DNA of 64,000 bases from the NCBI GenBank assembly GCA_020634885.1, contig JACKAW010000002.1, forward strand, positions 434,001 through 498,000, in the 5' to 3' direction. The notes beneath the pieces are model-generated. The model was not told where the DNA came from and did not search any database. It was given only the letters and a program-made list of their open reading frames with translations. The DNA comes from Anaerolineales bacterium (GTDB taxonomy: Bacteria > Chloroflexota > Anaerolineae > Anaerolineales > Villigracilaceae). The position numbers and the translations under genes were made by a program. This document shows, piece after piece, positions 49,967 to 58,476 of the stretch; within the stretch, counting starts at the first letter, position 1; each line of letters starts with the position of its first letter.

Positions 49967-51052
49967 TTGTTCGCCGTTTTGCTGGCTCTCAGAGGATTCT
50001 TCGTCCTCTTCACTGGGCACAGATTGACCCGCCAACTGTTCAATGCGTTCCTGAAGTTGTTCGGTGGTCATTTCAGCTTGCTGGAAGGGCGTGCGCTTGA
50101 TACGGTGCGGCAATGCCAGTTCGGCGGCAAGTGCAATATCGTGGTCGTTGATCTTTGTGCGTCCTTCAAAGGCGGCTTCGGCACGTGCCGCTTTGAGGAT
50201 AACCATATCGGCTCGGTGACCGTCCACATTGAGTGAGGCGGTGAGGGCGGCAATGGAGAGTAGGTCGCGGGTGGTGTATTTCACCTGATCTACCAATTCA
50301 CGGGCTTTGGCGATCTGTTGCGAGAGTTCATCTTCTTTGGGAAGCCATTGCTTGCGGAAGGCTTCGGGGTCTTTTTCGTAGGAGATATTGCGCTCCATGA
50401 TGGTCATGCGTTCGCGGGCTTCGCGAATACCAACGATCTCCACCGAAAGGGCGAAGCGATCCAACAACTGGGGGCGAAGGTCACCTTCTTCAGGATTCAT
50501 CGTCCCGACGAGAATGAAGCGCGCAGGGTGGGCAAACGAAATACCTTCACGTTCCACCGTGTTCACACCCATGGCAGCGGAGTCCAACAAAATATCCACC
50601 ACGTGATCGTCGAGCAGGTTTACTTCGTCGATGTAGAGCAAGCCGCGGTTGGCGTTTGCCAGCACGCCAGGCTCAAAGTGGCGCTCGCCTTTTTGAATGG
50701 CTTTTTCGATGTCAAGCGTTCCGACCACACGGTCTTCGGTGGCAGAAACGGGCAAGTTGATGAAAGGGGTGGCACGTTCATAAACAGGAAGTTTTTTGAC
50801 TGATTCAGCGCGTTCTTTACACTCGGTACACCAGGTGCCGGGTTTTTCGGGGTCGCACCCAAAACGGCAATCCTGTACAACATGAACGTGAGGGAGCAAC
50901 GCCGCAAGTGAGCGGGAAGCAGTAGACTTGGCAGTGCCGCGTTCACCACGGATCAAAACGCCGCCGATGCGGGTATCTACCGCGTTGAGAATGAGCGCAC
51001 GCTTCATGCGCTCCTGACCGACAATGGCTGTAAAAGGGAAAATAGCTGGCAT
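49949..51052 (-). CDS. AAA+ chelatase subunit (ChlI/BchI-like), N-terminal part of a D-type protein
   Basis: 367 residues in the zero frame. Walker A GERGTAKSTASRSLAALLP (about 36-54), a Cys cluster CRFGCDPEKPGTWCTECKE (about 62-80), Walker B LLYIDEVNLLDDHVVDIL and sensor LVGTMNPEEGDLRPQLLDRF are those of Mg/Co-chelatase I subunits. The acidic tail SEEDEESSESQQNGEQEE is the linker normally found inside D subunits. With the frameshift, a ~689-residue AAA-linker-VWA protein results, matching the fused cobaltochelatase-type family. No CobN/ChlH is in the window. Confidence 0.88.
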   Translation of the reverse strand: MPAIFPFTAIVGQERMKRALILNAVDTRIGGVLIRGERGTAKSTASRSLAALLPHVHVVQDCRFGCDPEKPGTWCTECKERAESVKKLPVYERATPFINLPVSATEDRVVGTLDIEKAIQKGERHFEPGVLANANRGLLYIDEVNLLDDHVVDILLDSAAMGVNTVEREGISFAHPARFILVGTMNPEEGDLRPQLLDRFALSVEIVGIREARERMTIMERNISYEKDPEAFRKQWLPKEDELSQQIAKARELVDQVKYTTRDLLSIAALTASLNVDGHRADMVILKAARAEAAFEGRTKINDHDIALAAELALPHRIKRTPFQQAEMTTEQLQERIEQLAGQSVPSEEDEESSESQQNGEQEEKKT

Positions 51053-51260
51053 ATGGTTTTTAACTCCAGCCGAAGATTATACCGCCTGTTTTTGTAATCT
51101 CGAAATAAGAAAATATGGCAGTTGTAAAATTGTTTGAATCTCTGTTGCAAAGGTGCCGAATAACGCAAACAGAATTTAAGTAACGCTCCATTTGCCTTTT
51201 AGGTCTTTTGGCGCCAAGGTTTTAGGCTTTGGGAAAGCCATGTTCTTCATTGATATAGGG

Positions 51261-51289
51261 TTGCCAACTTGTCGTTTCACTTGTATAAT
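51261..51289 (+). promoter_or_regulatory. Promoter of the S1-domain gene
   Basis: TTGCCA (51261-51266), 17-bp spacer, TATAAT (51284-51289), giving a leader of about 30 nt with GGAG upstream of ATG 51326. The rest of 51053-51260 shows only the opposite-facing TATAAT-type box of the chelatase gene. Confidence 0.7.
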
Positions 51290-51325
51290 GCCATTCATAT
51301 TTCTTTTAACTGGAGTTCACGAGTG

Positions 51326-52537
51326 ATGGAACAAAACGAAACCCTGAGCGGGACTAATAATGCGCAGGGAGATCAGACGAATAATCAATCGATGGAGGCG
51401 CTGTTAGCATCTGATTCATTGAATATCGATCTTCCTACTGCAGGTGAGATGCGCAAAGGAATGATCGCAAGCATTTCACAAAATCAGATCCTTATCAGCA
51501 TTGGCGCCAAATCTGAAGGCGTTGTGGCTGGCAAGGAATTGGAACAGCTGACCGAAGAAGAACGAGCAGGACTTTCTGTTGGTCAGGAAGTTAACGTTTT
51601 CGTTATCAGCCCTGAAGATAATAACGGCAACGTTGTCCTCTCTCTCAAGCGTGCTTTTGAACAGCTTGCTTGGGAGAATGTCGAGAAGATGATCGCTGAT
51701 GAAACCGTCTTTGATACAAAGATCGTCGGCTTTAACAAGGGCGGCTTGATCGCTGCCATTGGAAGCCTGCGTGGTTTTGTTCCATCTTCACAGATCAGCG
51801 CCGTACGCCGCGCACAATCCACCGGCGATAAACCTGAACAGCGCTACCAGAAAATGGTCGGGCAGCCAATCTCTGTCCGCATCATTGAAGTAGACCGCGA
51901 ACGCCGCCGCCTCATCCTTTCTGAACGTGCCGCTAGCAGCGAAACCCGTTCTGAATTGAAAGAACGCGTTATTGGCGAATTGGAAGAAGGCAAAAGCTAC
52001 ACCGGTCGCGTTACCAGCCTTGCCGATTTTGGCGCATTTGTCAACATCAACGGCGCCGACGGTTTGGTCCACCTCTCCGAAATTTCGTGGGATCACATTG
52101 CCCACCCCAAGGAAGTTCTTGAAGTGGGTCAGGAAGTCAACGTCAAGGTCATCAACATCGACCGCGAAAAGAAACGCATCGGTCTTTCCATCCGCGCCTT
52201 GCAGGATGATCCCTGGAAGAACCGTATGGAAAAATTCAGCGTTGGTCAATTGGTGGAAGGCGCCATTACCCGCCTCACCAAATTCGGTGCCTTTGCCCGT
52301 CTCGATGGTGATATTGAAGGTCTCATCCACATTTCTGAGTTGAGCGAAAACCGCGTAGAACATCCCAAAGAAGTTCTTCACGAAGGCGATGTCAAAACCC
52401 TGCGCATCATCCGCATTGACACCGACCAGCACCGCATTGGCTTGAGCCTCCGCAAAGTAGACTCTGCCGCCTTCGCCGATAAAGACTTCAAAATGCTTAC
52501 AAAAGACTTCGGCAGCGAAGAAGAAGCAAGCGAATAA
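51326..52537 (+). CDS. Multi-S1-domain RNA-binding protein (ribosomal protein S1-like)
   Basis: 403 residues from ATG at 51326. Four S1 OB-folds: GMIASISQNQILISIGAKSE (about 45-115), FDTKIVGFNKGGLIAAIGSL (about 130-195), YTGRVTSLADFGAFVNINGA (about 215-285) and VEGAITRLTKFGAFARLDGD (about 300-370). Shorter than the six-domain E. coli S1 but in line with four-domain bacterial S1-like proteins that help load mRNA on ribosomes. With leaderless genes common here, its role in initiation is of interest. Confidence 0.92.
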   Translation: MEQNETLSGTNNAQGDQTNNQSMEALLASDSLNIDLPTAGEMRKGMIASISQNQILISIGAKSEGVVAGKELEQLTEEERAGLSVGQEVNVFVISPEDNNGNVVLSLKRAFEQLAWENVEKMIADETVFDTKIVGFNKGGLIAAIGSLRGFVPSSQISAVRRAQSTGDKPEQRYQKMVGQPISVRIIEVDRERRRLILSERAASSETRSELKERVIGELEEGKSYTGRVTSLADFGAFVNINGADGLVHLSEISWDHIAHPKEVLEVGQEVNVKVINIDREKKRIGLSIRALQDDPWKNRMEKFSVGQLVEGAITRLTKFGAFARLDGDIEGLIHISELSENRVEHPKEVLHEGDVKTLRIIRIDTDQHRIGLSLRKVDSAAFADKDFKMLTKDFGSEEEASE

Positions 52538-52544
52538 AAAAAAC

Positions 52545-52570
52545 AAAGCGCACCGAAAGGTGCGCTTTTC
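52545..52570 (+). terminator. S1 gene terminator
   Basis: AAAGCGCACC-gaaa-GGTGCGCTTT followed by TC, with an A-run upstream. It lies 8 nt past the stop. Confidence 0.8.
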
Positions 52571-52588
52571 GATTACCCATAAACTTTC

Positions 52589-53686
52589 ATGAATCTCCTT
52601 GTTGATGCCCACGCTGATATAGCCTACAACATGCTCAAATATGGGCGTGATTACACCCGCCCCGTAGCTGAAACCCGCACACTCGAAGCCGGCAGCCACA
52701 CCGTCCAAGAAAACGGCGATACCCTCATTAGCTGGTATGAATACCAACGCGCCAACATCGCTGTGATCTTCTCAACCCTCTTCGCCTCGCCGATCCGCTT
52801 TCGTTCGTACGAAACTGAAAAACTCGTTTACAAAAACTTTGACGAAGCCCACAAACTCTACAGCGAACAATTGGATGTGTACCACCGGATGCAGGACGAG
52901 ATGCCGGATAAATTCAACATCCTCGCCTCAAAACGGGACTTGGAACTGCATCTTGACCATTGGGCTTCATCCTCCGCTCAAGGCGGCAACGGTAAACCGC
53001 TTGGCATGGTCATCCTCATGGAAGGCGCGGAAGGAATCCGCGAACTCTCTGAGTTGGAGATGTGGCACAGACGCGGCGTGCGCCTGATCGGACCCGCCTG
53101 GGTGGGCACACGCTATTGCGGCGGCTGGAAGGAACCCGGTCCGCTGACGGAGGATGGACGCAAACTTCTCAACGCCATGGCAGATTTCAACTTCACCCTC
53201 GACCTCAGTCACATGGACGAGCGTGCCGCCGTCGAAGCGTTGGATGTGTACGAAGGTCCCATCGTGGGCACTCATGCCAACTGCGCAGCGCTCATGCCAA
53301 ATTCCGGTACGAACCGGCACTTCACAGATCGCATCATCGAAGGCATTATCGAGCGTGATGGGGTGGTGGGTGTTGTGCCATTTAATACCTATCTCAAAGT
53401 AGGCTGGCAACTTTCAAAAGGTGCCAGCCGTGATGAAGTGCCGTTGGCTGTGCTTGCCAACCACATTGACCACATCTGCCAGATCGCCGGTGACTCGCTC
53501 CATGCCGGTATCGGCTCAGACTTTGACGGCGGCTTTGGGGTGCAGTCTGTTCCACCTGAAATTGATACCGTTTCAGATTTGCAAAAACTGGTATCCTTGT
53601 TACAGGCACGAGGGTATTCCGAAGCGGATACTTCCAACATCCTCGGTGGCAACTGGCTTGCCCGCCTCAAACGCGACCTTCCTTAA
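52589..53686 (+). CDS. Membrane dipeptidase-family metallopeptidase (M19)
   Basis: 365 residues, amidohydrolase TIM barrel. LLVDAHADIAYNMLKYG has the HxD Zn ligands; VILMEGAEGI the bridging Glu; FTLDLSHMDERAAVEAL and GPIVGTHANCAALMP the other His residues; IGSDFDGGFGVQ the catalytic Asp. It hydrolyses dipeptides, often with a D-residue; no signal peptide is seen, so it acts in the cytoplasm here. Confidence 0.9.
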   Translation: MNLLVDAHADIAYNMLKYGRDYTRPVAETRTLEAGSHTVQENGDTLISWYEYQRANIAVIFSTLFASPIRFRSYETEKLVYKNFDEAHKLYSEQLDVYHRMQDEMPDKFNILASKRDLELHLDHWASSSAQGGNGKPLGMVILMEGAEGIRELSELEMWHRRGVRLIGPAWVGTRYCGGWKEPGPLTEDGRKLLNAMADFNFTLDLSHMDERAAVEALDVYEGPIVGTHANCAALMPNSGTNRHFTDRIIEGIIERDGVVGVVPFNTYLKVGWQLSKGASRDEVPLAVLANHIDHICQIAGDSLHAGIGSDFDGGFGVQSVPPEIDTVSDLQKLVSLLQARGYSEADTSNILGGNWLARLKRDLP

Positions 53687-53708
53687 TCTTCAATTTTTTT
53701 TCAAAATT

Positions 53709-54182
53709 ATGACTGATCAAACTTCACCCGAAAACACCCCTTCCATTCCGTCTGTTTCAGATGACTCCAGTGTTCCGCGTATTTGGTTGAGCCTGTTCAT
53801 CACATTTGCGGGCTTGTTCATCTTCGCGGTTGGGACAAAGCCGGAACTCTTTGGCTGGGATCGAAGTAAGGTCGTTGGCTTTGTGCAGATCATTGTCTTT
53901 CTCATTGGTCTGGCATGGATCTGCGCCGGGGGCTACCTTGGCTTGCGCTCGTTATGGTGGGGAGAGGAGCGTACCATCGTCGGCGATATTGGCAGCCGCC
54001 TGGTTGCCACGGGATTTGTTTTTTCTGTCTTCGCTGGTCTCGCAGATATTATCGGCATGGGGTCTCACGCCTTCCCGCAAATTCCATACTTTGGTCCGTG
54101 GCAGGCGACGGGGGTCTTGATCGGTCAGGGCATCATCGCACTGGGTTTTTTGATGATGATTCCGTTACGGCATAATCGGTAA
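53709..54182 (+). CDS. Four-helix membrane protein
   Basis: 157 residues from ATG at 53709. A Ser/Pro-rich cytoplasmic start (SPENTPSIPSVSDDSSVPRI) precedes four hydrophobic helices (about 27-43, 55-77, 92-112, 128-150). No recognised domain. It follows the dipeptidase by 22 nt and is probably co-transcribed; a terminator follows. Confidence 0.65.
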   Translation: MTDQTSPENTPSIPSVSDDSSVPRIWLSLFITFAGLFIFAVGTKPELFGWDRSKVVGFVQIIVFLIGLAWICAGGYLGLRSLWWGEERTIVGDIGSRLVATGFVFSVFAGLADIIGMGSHAFPQIPYFGPWQATGVLIGQGIIALGFLMMIPLRHNR

Positions 54183-54199
54183 AATCGAAAAGATCATCA

Positions 54200-54236
54200 A
54201 ACAAAAAGAGCCCGCCAACGCGGACTCTTTTTGTTT
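54200..54236. terminator. Bidirectional terminator
   Basis: AAACAAAAAGAGCCCG-ccaacg-CGGACTCTTTTTGTTT between convergent genes. Confidence 0.88.
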
Positions 54237-54244
54237 GACCACTT

Positions 54245-55567
54245 CTACTTCGTGATCTTTCTTGCTTCCATGTAAAAGCGTTTCTCTTTCGCTTCGCCCA
54301 TCGAGAAGGTCTTGCGCGGCAGGGCGCCATCGAGAATGACCGTTTTGAACAGTTCATTCTTGTGCATCCCCGCCACATAAAAGCCGACGTTGCCGCTTTG
54401 CAAAGAGAGGCGCTCCACCACATCCTCACCGTGGACGTAGTCAATTTTTTCCGCGCCGCCATTTTTTACGAAGGGGTCAAGGAAGGATTGGATGGTACCG
54501 ACTGCCAGATTGGTAGGTGGATTGGAAATCTCCACCACGCCAAATTGCTGACCGCCTCCCACCACGCCGATGAGTTGATTCTCACCAGAGGCATGATCCA
54601 CACGCTGGATCATTTCCGCGCCGCTGGCAACCGCCGTGTATTTATAGTTTGCGCCAAAGAACGCCTGCATTTCAGCAAAGACATCTTTCTTCAAGCCGAA
54701 GACCACGCGGTGGATCGGCTCAAATTCCAATGCCTCATCGTGGACGTTTTCAATTTCAACCAAGGCATAACGGGCAGGGTGATCCATGCCCACTTCACCT
54801 TTGATCTTTTCCCAAATGGCTTTTGCCGTAGCGAGGGAGTGATTCCCGTCACCCATGGCAAAAAGCAAAATGGGCAGATTCGAGTCCAGGTCATATTTTG
54901 AGGCGAAGGTGTCCGGCTTGGCGAGTCCGCGCAGGGCTTCGACCACCTGATTTTCAAAAGCGGCATCCACAGCATATCCCGCAAGATGACCGCTGCCCAG
55001 CATGGTTTCAAAGTTGTACAGCGTTTCAAATTTTTCTTTTGCGGCTGCCAAAGGTTCGATGACCGTTTTGTTCGGATCGTCAATGAGAACAAGAATATGC
55101 GGAAATTCCAGCATGGCGCCTTCGCGGATTTTGATGCGCGGCGGCAGGCGGTCAATGATCGTGCCTTCGGTGGCGCGGATCAGGCTGGAGGAACCTTTGT
55201 TGAAATCGTAGGCTTCGAGGTCGAGGCACAACACCAACCCTTTGCGGGTTTTGCCGTGCAGCGTTTGGCGTTCCACATACACAAAACCATCATGCGGTTG
55301 GAGGATGCCATCATCCATGTATTTCTTCATGGCTGCTTGAATATTCTTAATGCGCTCGTCACCGCCTTCACCTTCGAGATAGACTTCGGGGAAGGTGAGG
55401 CGCAAAGTGGAGGGCGCATCGCCAACAACTTTTTCTACGTCATTCCAGTATTCCGGCTCTGAGGTGAATTGATCACAGGCGATGACCGCCCACTTTTGCG
55501 GGTCAATGCCGGGTTTGGGAAGATACACAGTGGGGATTTGAATTCCAATGTCGCTGATGATTTTCAT
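54245..55567 (-). CDS. DUF1015-family protein
   Basis: 440 residues. DQFTSEPEYWNDVEKVVGDA near the start and LFAMGDGNHSLATAKAIWE are the conserved DUF1015 blocks; ALVEIENVHDEALEFEPIHR is a third. The family is widespread and often found near serine-biosynthesis genes. Here it is directly downstream of serA on the same strand, in line with that. The reaction is unknown. Confidence 0.87.
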   Translation of the reverse strand: MKIISDIGIQIPTVYLPKPGIDPQKWAVIACDQFTSEPEYWNDVEKVVGDAPSTLRLTFPEVYLEGEGGDERIKNIQAAMKKYMDDGILQPHDGFVYVERQTLHGKTRKGLVLCLDLEAYDFNKGSSSLIRATEGTIIDRLPPRIKIREGAMLEFPHILVLIDDPNKTVIEPLAAAKEKFETLYNFETMLGSGHLAGYAVDAAFENQVVEALRGLAKPDTFASKYDLDSNLPILLFAMGDGNHSLATAKAIWEKIKGEVGMDHPARYALVEIENVHDEALEFEPIHRVVFGLKKDVFAEMQAFFGANYKYTAVASGAEMIQRVDHASGENQLIGVVGGGQQFGVVEISNPPTNLAVGTIQSFLDPFVKNGGAEKIDYVHGEDVVERLSLQSGNVGFYVAGMHKNELFKTVILDGALPRKTFSMGEAKEKRFYMEARKITK

Positions 55568-55583
55568 AAATTGTCTCCATTAA

Positions 55584-55642
55584 GTAGGGGCGAGGTCTCC
55601 TCGCCCAATCTTTTCGCCTAGGGCAGGGGAACCCCGCCCCTA
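55584..55642. repeat. GTAGGGGCG...CGCCCCTAC palindromic element
   Basis: Outer arms GTAGGGGCG and CGCCCCTAC enclose GAGG-tct-CCTC and GGGG-aa-CCCC hairpins. It occupies most of the 87-nt serA-DUF1015 gap. Confidence 0.65.
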
Positions 55643-55654
55643 CGAGGTTTCAAA

Positions 55655-56557
55655 TTATTTCTTTGCGAACGCGATCAACTTCTCTGCCACTTCGGCGCCG
55701 ACGCGGGCTTGGGCTTCTTTGGTGGCTGCACCAATATGCGGGGATGCGATGACGTTATCGAGCTTGGCGAGTTTCCAATCGGTGGGGGGTTCTTCCGCGA
55801 ACACATCCAACGCGGCTCCCGCGACCTTGCCGCTGGTCAGCGCTTCGTAGAGTGCGGCTTCGTCGATGATTCCACCACGGGCGCAGTTGATGATGCGCAC
55901 GCCATTCTTCATTTTGGCGAACTGCTCTGTGCTGATCATATTCGTTGATTCTTTGGTCTTGGGCAGGTGCAGGCTGATGTAATCGGCGCCGGCAAGCAAT
56001 TCATCGAGACTGACCAGTTTGATTCCTTCGGGGGCTTCTTTCACAAAGGGGTCGTAGGCGATCACGCTCATTTCCATGGCGATGGCTCGTTTGGCGGTTT
56101 CTTTGCCAATGTTGCCGATGCCGATCAAGCCGAGGGTTTTGCCGCCGATCTCTACGCCGTTGAAGGCTTTCTTCTCCCATTTTTCAGCTTTGATCGTAGC
56201 CGACGCCGCATAGAGCGAGCGAGCCATCATCAGCATGTAGCCAATGGTCAGCTCCGCCACAGATTTGGAGTTGGCAAGCGGGGTGTTCATGACTGCAATG
56301 CCTTTTTCTTTGGCATATTCATGGTCAATGGTATCGAGACCGGCGCCGCCGCGCACAATGACCTTGAGGTTGGGACATACGTCAATGAGGTCTTTGCGAA
56401 CCTTGGTGCGGGAACGTACGACCATGCCGTCGTAGTTGGGCAGTTCCACCATCAACTGTTCGGGGGTGATGTCGTCGCGGACATCCACGGTTAGCCCGGC
56501 AGTGCGCATTTGTTCAATGTATTCTTTTTCGGTTTTGTCGCAGATAATGATTTTCAT
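55655..56557 (-). CDS. serA: D-3-phosphoglycerate dehydrogenase, short form
   Basis: 300 residues, lacking the ACT and ASB domains of long SerA, so feedback by serine through an ACT domain is not expected. NAD site LGLIGIGNIGKETAKRAIA; active site Arg in RIINCARGGIIDEAALYEAL, Glu in AEEPPTDW, His in ASPHIGAATKEAQARVG. It oxidises 3-phosphoglycerate, the first step to serine. Divergent from serC with a 369-nt gap that contains two strong hairpins. Confidence 0.92.
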   Translation of the reverse strand: MKIIICDKTEKEYIEQMRTAGLTVDVRDDITPEQLMVELPNYDGMVVRSRTKVRKDLIDVCPNLKVIVRGGAGLDTIDHEYAKEKGIAVMNTPLANSKSVAELTIGYMLMMARSLYAASATIKAEKWEKKAFNGVEIGGKTLGLIGIGNIGKETAKRAIAMEMSVIAYDPFVKEAPEGIKLVSLDELLAGADYISLHLPKTKESTNMISTEQFAKMKNGVRIINCARGGIIDEAALYEALTSGKVAGAALDVFAEEPPTDWKLAKLDNVIASPHIGAATKEAQARVGAEVAEKLIAFAKK

Positions 56558-56576
56558 GATTGTCTCCTGTAATTTC

Positions 56577-56618
56577 GTACCGCGATATTTATCTCGCGTA
56601 ACATAAATATCGCGGTAC
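56577..56618 (-). promoter_or_regulatory. 15-bp hairpin in the serA leader
   Basis: GTACCGCGATATTTA and TAAATATCGCGGTAC are perfect 15-bp arms with a 12-nt loop, ending 8 nt before the AGGAG of serA. It can hold back ribosome binding or act as a protein site. Confidence 0.6.
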
Positions 56619-56634
56619 AGTGGGTGAAATTAAT

Positions 56635-56672
56635 AACAGGAACCAAACCGGAAAACCGGCTGAGTTCCTGTT
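56635..56672 (-). promoter_or_regulatory. Nested hairpin in the serA-serC gap
   Basis: AACAGGAAC and GTTCCTGTT (outer, 9 bp) with inner CCGG...CCGG. It is upstream of the 15-bp hairpin. The remaining stretch to 56926 holds a TATAAT-like box (about 56792) and the serC ribosome site AGGAG; I see nothing else. Confidence 0.55.
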
Positions 56673-56926
56673 TGTGAAATCTTGCTCAACACGCGAGTCA
56701 TTCTACTCATGGGAGATGCCTTTGTCAACGATGGAAATCAGGCTGGAATGATGCTTATCGTTCTTGTGAATTTGTCTGACAACCTATTATAATACATTGA
56801 AAATAGCTGTATGTTTGCACTACAATATTCCAGTGTAGACAACTTTACCAGAAACAGAATCAAGCCCAAGTCTGACGCGAAGCGTGAGGCATTTTCATCC
56901 AATTTCAACCACAGGAGTTTGAAACC

Positions 56927-58018
56927 ATGTCTGATCTACATAGAGTCCATAATTTCAATGCGGGTCCGGGGGCTTTGCCTTTGGAAGTGCTGCAACAAGC
57001 CCAGGCAGAGTTGCTGGATTTTAAAGGCACCGGTATGTCGGTGATGGAGATGAGCCACCGCTCGAAGGAATTTGAGTCGGTGATCAAAACTGCCGAAGCG
57101 GATCTGCGTGATCTGCTGGGCATTTCCAACGATTACAAAATCATGTTTTTGCAGGGCGGCGCGACTTTGCAATTTGCGATGCTGCCGATGAATTTACGAC
57201 CGGCGGGCGCTTCTGCCGATTATGTTGTGACGGGTACGTGGAGCAAGACTGCCGTTAAGGAAGCCAAGAAACTCGGTGCGACTCGTGTTGCCGCAACGAC
57301 CGAAGCTTCAAATTTTAATTGCCTGCCCGAGACATATGACTTTGACCCGAAGGCAGCATATGTTCATTACACGATGAACGAGACCATTCACGGCGTTGAA
57401 TTTTTCAATGAGCCGGTCATTCCTGAGGGTGTGCCGCTGGTTTGCGATACTTCATCTAATTTCATCAGCCGCCCCATTGATGTTTCCAAGTATGCTTTGC
57501 TGTATGCGGGTGCGCAGAAGAATGCCGGTCCTGCCGGTGTGACGGTGGTGATCGCCCGCGATGATATGCTGGCGCGCACGCCTGATAACCTGCCGGTAAT
57601 GCTCGATTACAAAACCCTTGCTGAGAAGGAGTCTTTGCATAACACGCCGCCTTCGTTTGCGATCTATATGGTGGGTTTGGTCTTCCAGTGGGCAAAGAAG
57701 ATGGGCGGCTTGGCTGCCATTGAGAAGGTAAACCGTGAAAAGGCTGCCATTGTGTATGATGCCATTGATAAGAGCGGCGGTTTTTATCGCGGACATGTAG
57801 TGCCCGCTGCCCGCTCGCTGATGAATATTCCCTTCCGTTTGCCGAGTGAGGAGCTTGAAGATACCTTTGCCAAAGAAGCCAAGAATGCCGGTTTGATCGG
57901 CTTGAAGGGACACCGTTCTGTGGGTGGTATGCGTGCCTCGGTCTATAATGCCGTGACCATTGAAGGCGCAAAGGCATTGAGCCAGTTTATGGCTGAGTTC
58001 CAGAAGCGAAATGGGTAG
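56927..58018 (+). CDS. serC: Phosphoserine aminotransferase
   Basis: 363 residues. Second step of serine synthesis, converting 3-phosphohydroxypyruvate to phosphoserine with PLP. HNFNAGPGALPLEVLQQAQ near the start, MEMSHRSKEFESVI, FLQGGATLQFAMLPMNL and the PLP-Lys in LYAGAQKNAGPAGVTVVI are diagnostic. AGGAG at 9 nt precedes the ATG. Its terminator follows. Confidence 0.95.
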   Translation: MSDLHRVHNFNAGPGALPLEVLQQAQAELLDFKGTGMSVMEMSHRSKEFESVIKTAEADLRDLLGISNDYKIMFLQGGATLQFAMLPMNLRPAGASADYVVTGTWSKTAVKEAKKLGATRVAATTEASNFNCLPETYDFDPKAAYVHYTMNETIHGVEFFNEPVIPEGVPLVCDTSSNFISRPIDVSKYALLYAGAQKNAGPAGVTVVIARDDMLARTPDNLPVMLDYKTLAEKESLHNTPPSFAIYMVGLVFQWAKKMGGLAAIEKVNREKAAIVYDAIDKSGGFYRGHVVPAARSLMNIPFRLPSEELEDTFAKEAKNAGLIGLKGHRSVGGMRASVYNAVTIEGAKALSQFMAEFQKRNG

Positions 58019-58036
58019 TTGAGAAAGTATTAAGTA

Positions 58037-58076
58037 AATAGACCTTTGAGCCTGGCTCAAAGGTCTATTTTTTTTT
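58037..58076 (+). terminator. serC terminator
   Basis: AATAGACCTTTGAGCC-t-GGCTCAAAGGTCTATT followed by TTTTTTT. Confidence 0.9.
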
Positions 58077-58152
58077 ACTCACCTTGTACAATTTCGGTGC
58101 AGGATGAGTTTTGGATTGTAGGGTTTTACGTATGCATTGGAGAACACTAGAT

Positions 58153-58464
58153 TTATGGTCTACTTTTTGATAATAAAATGGCAGATAGTGCCATGGTGAG
58201 TGCAACGAGAATAAACAGCATGGTGCGTGGTTCGCCGTTGTTTGTGAACCCGTTGTCAATGAGGAATACGAGGTTGAGAACGATGTAAATGCCAGGTGCG
58301 GCTATGGCGGCATATTTGGGTCTGACGGTTAACCATCCCATGCTTTTGGCTGCCAGCCAGAGAAGAATGACGATGTTGGATGTGACGCGCAGGGCTTCGA
58401 GTTGGTTTGTAGCAGCATGGATGATGATATCGAACACCTGTAAAAGAGCCAGAAAGATATGCAT
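58153..58464 (-). CDS. Small membrane protein
   Basis: 103 residues, three predicted helices (about 23-40, 48-68, 80-98). IFLALLQVFDIIIHAATNQL at the start. No recognised family. It follows the exported protein gene at 58477 by 12 nt and is probably in that transcript. Confidence 0.6.
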   Translation of the reverse strand: MHIFLALLQVFDIIIHAATNQLEALRVTSNIVILLWLAAKSMGWLTVRPKYAAIAAPGIYIVLNLVFLIDNGFTNNGEPRTMLFILVALTMALSAILLSKSRP

Positions 58465-58476
58465 TGTGTTTGATTC

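Noticed and set aside
48984..51052. Bacteriochlorophyll synthesis
   Set aside because: Only I/D-type chelatase parts are present, with no H subunit or other bch gene; a cobalamin or general AAA+/VWA role is more likely.
51788..52747. Long open frame opposite the S1-domain gene
   Set aside because: It is an antisense shadow of a repetitive coding sequence and crosses into the next gene and its terminator.
56577..56618. Possible T-box riboswitch before serA
   Set aside because: ACCGCG is present, but the UGGN that pairs with tRNA is missing and no specifier stem could be recognised.
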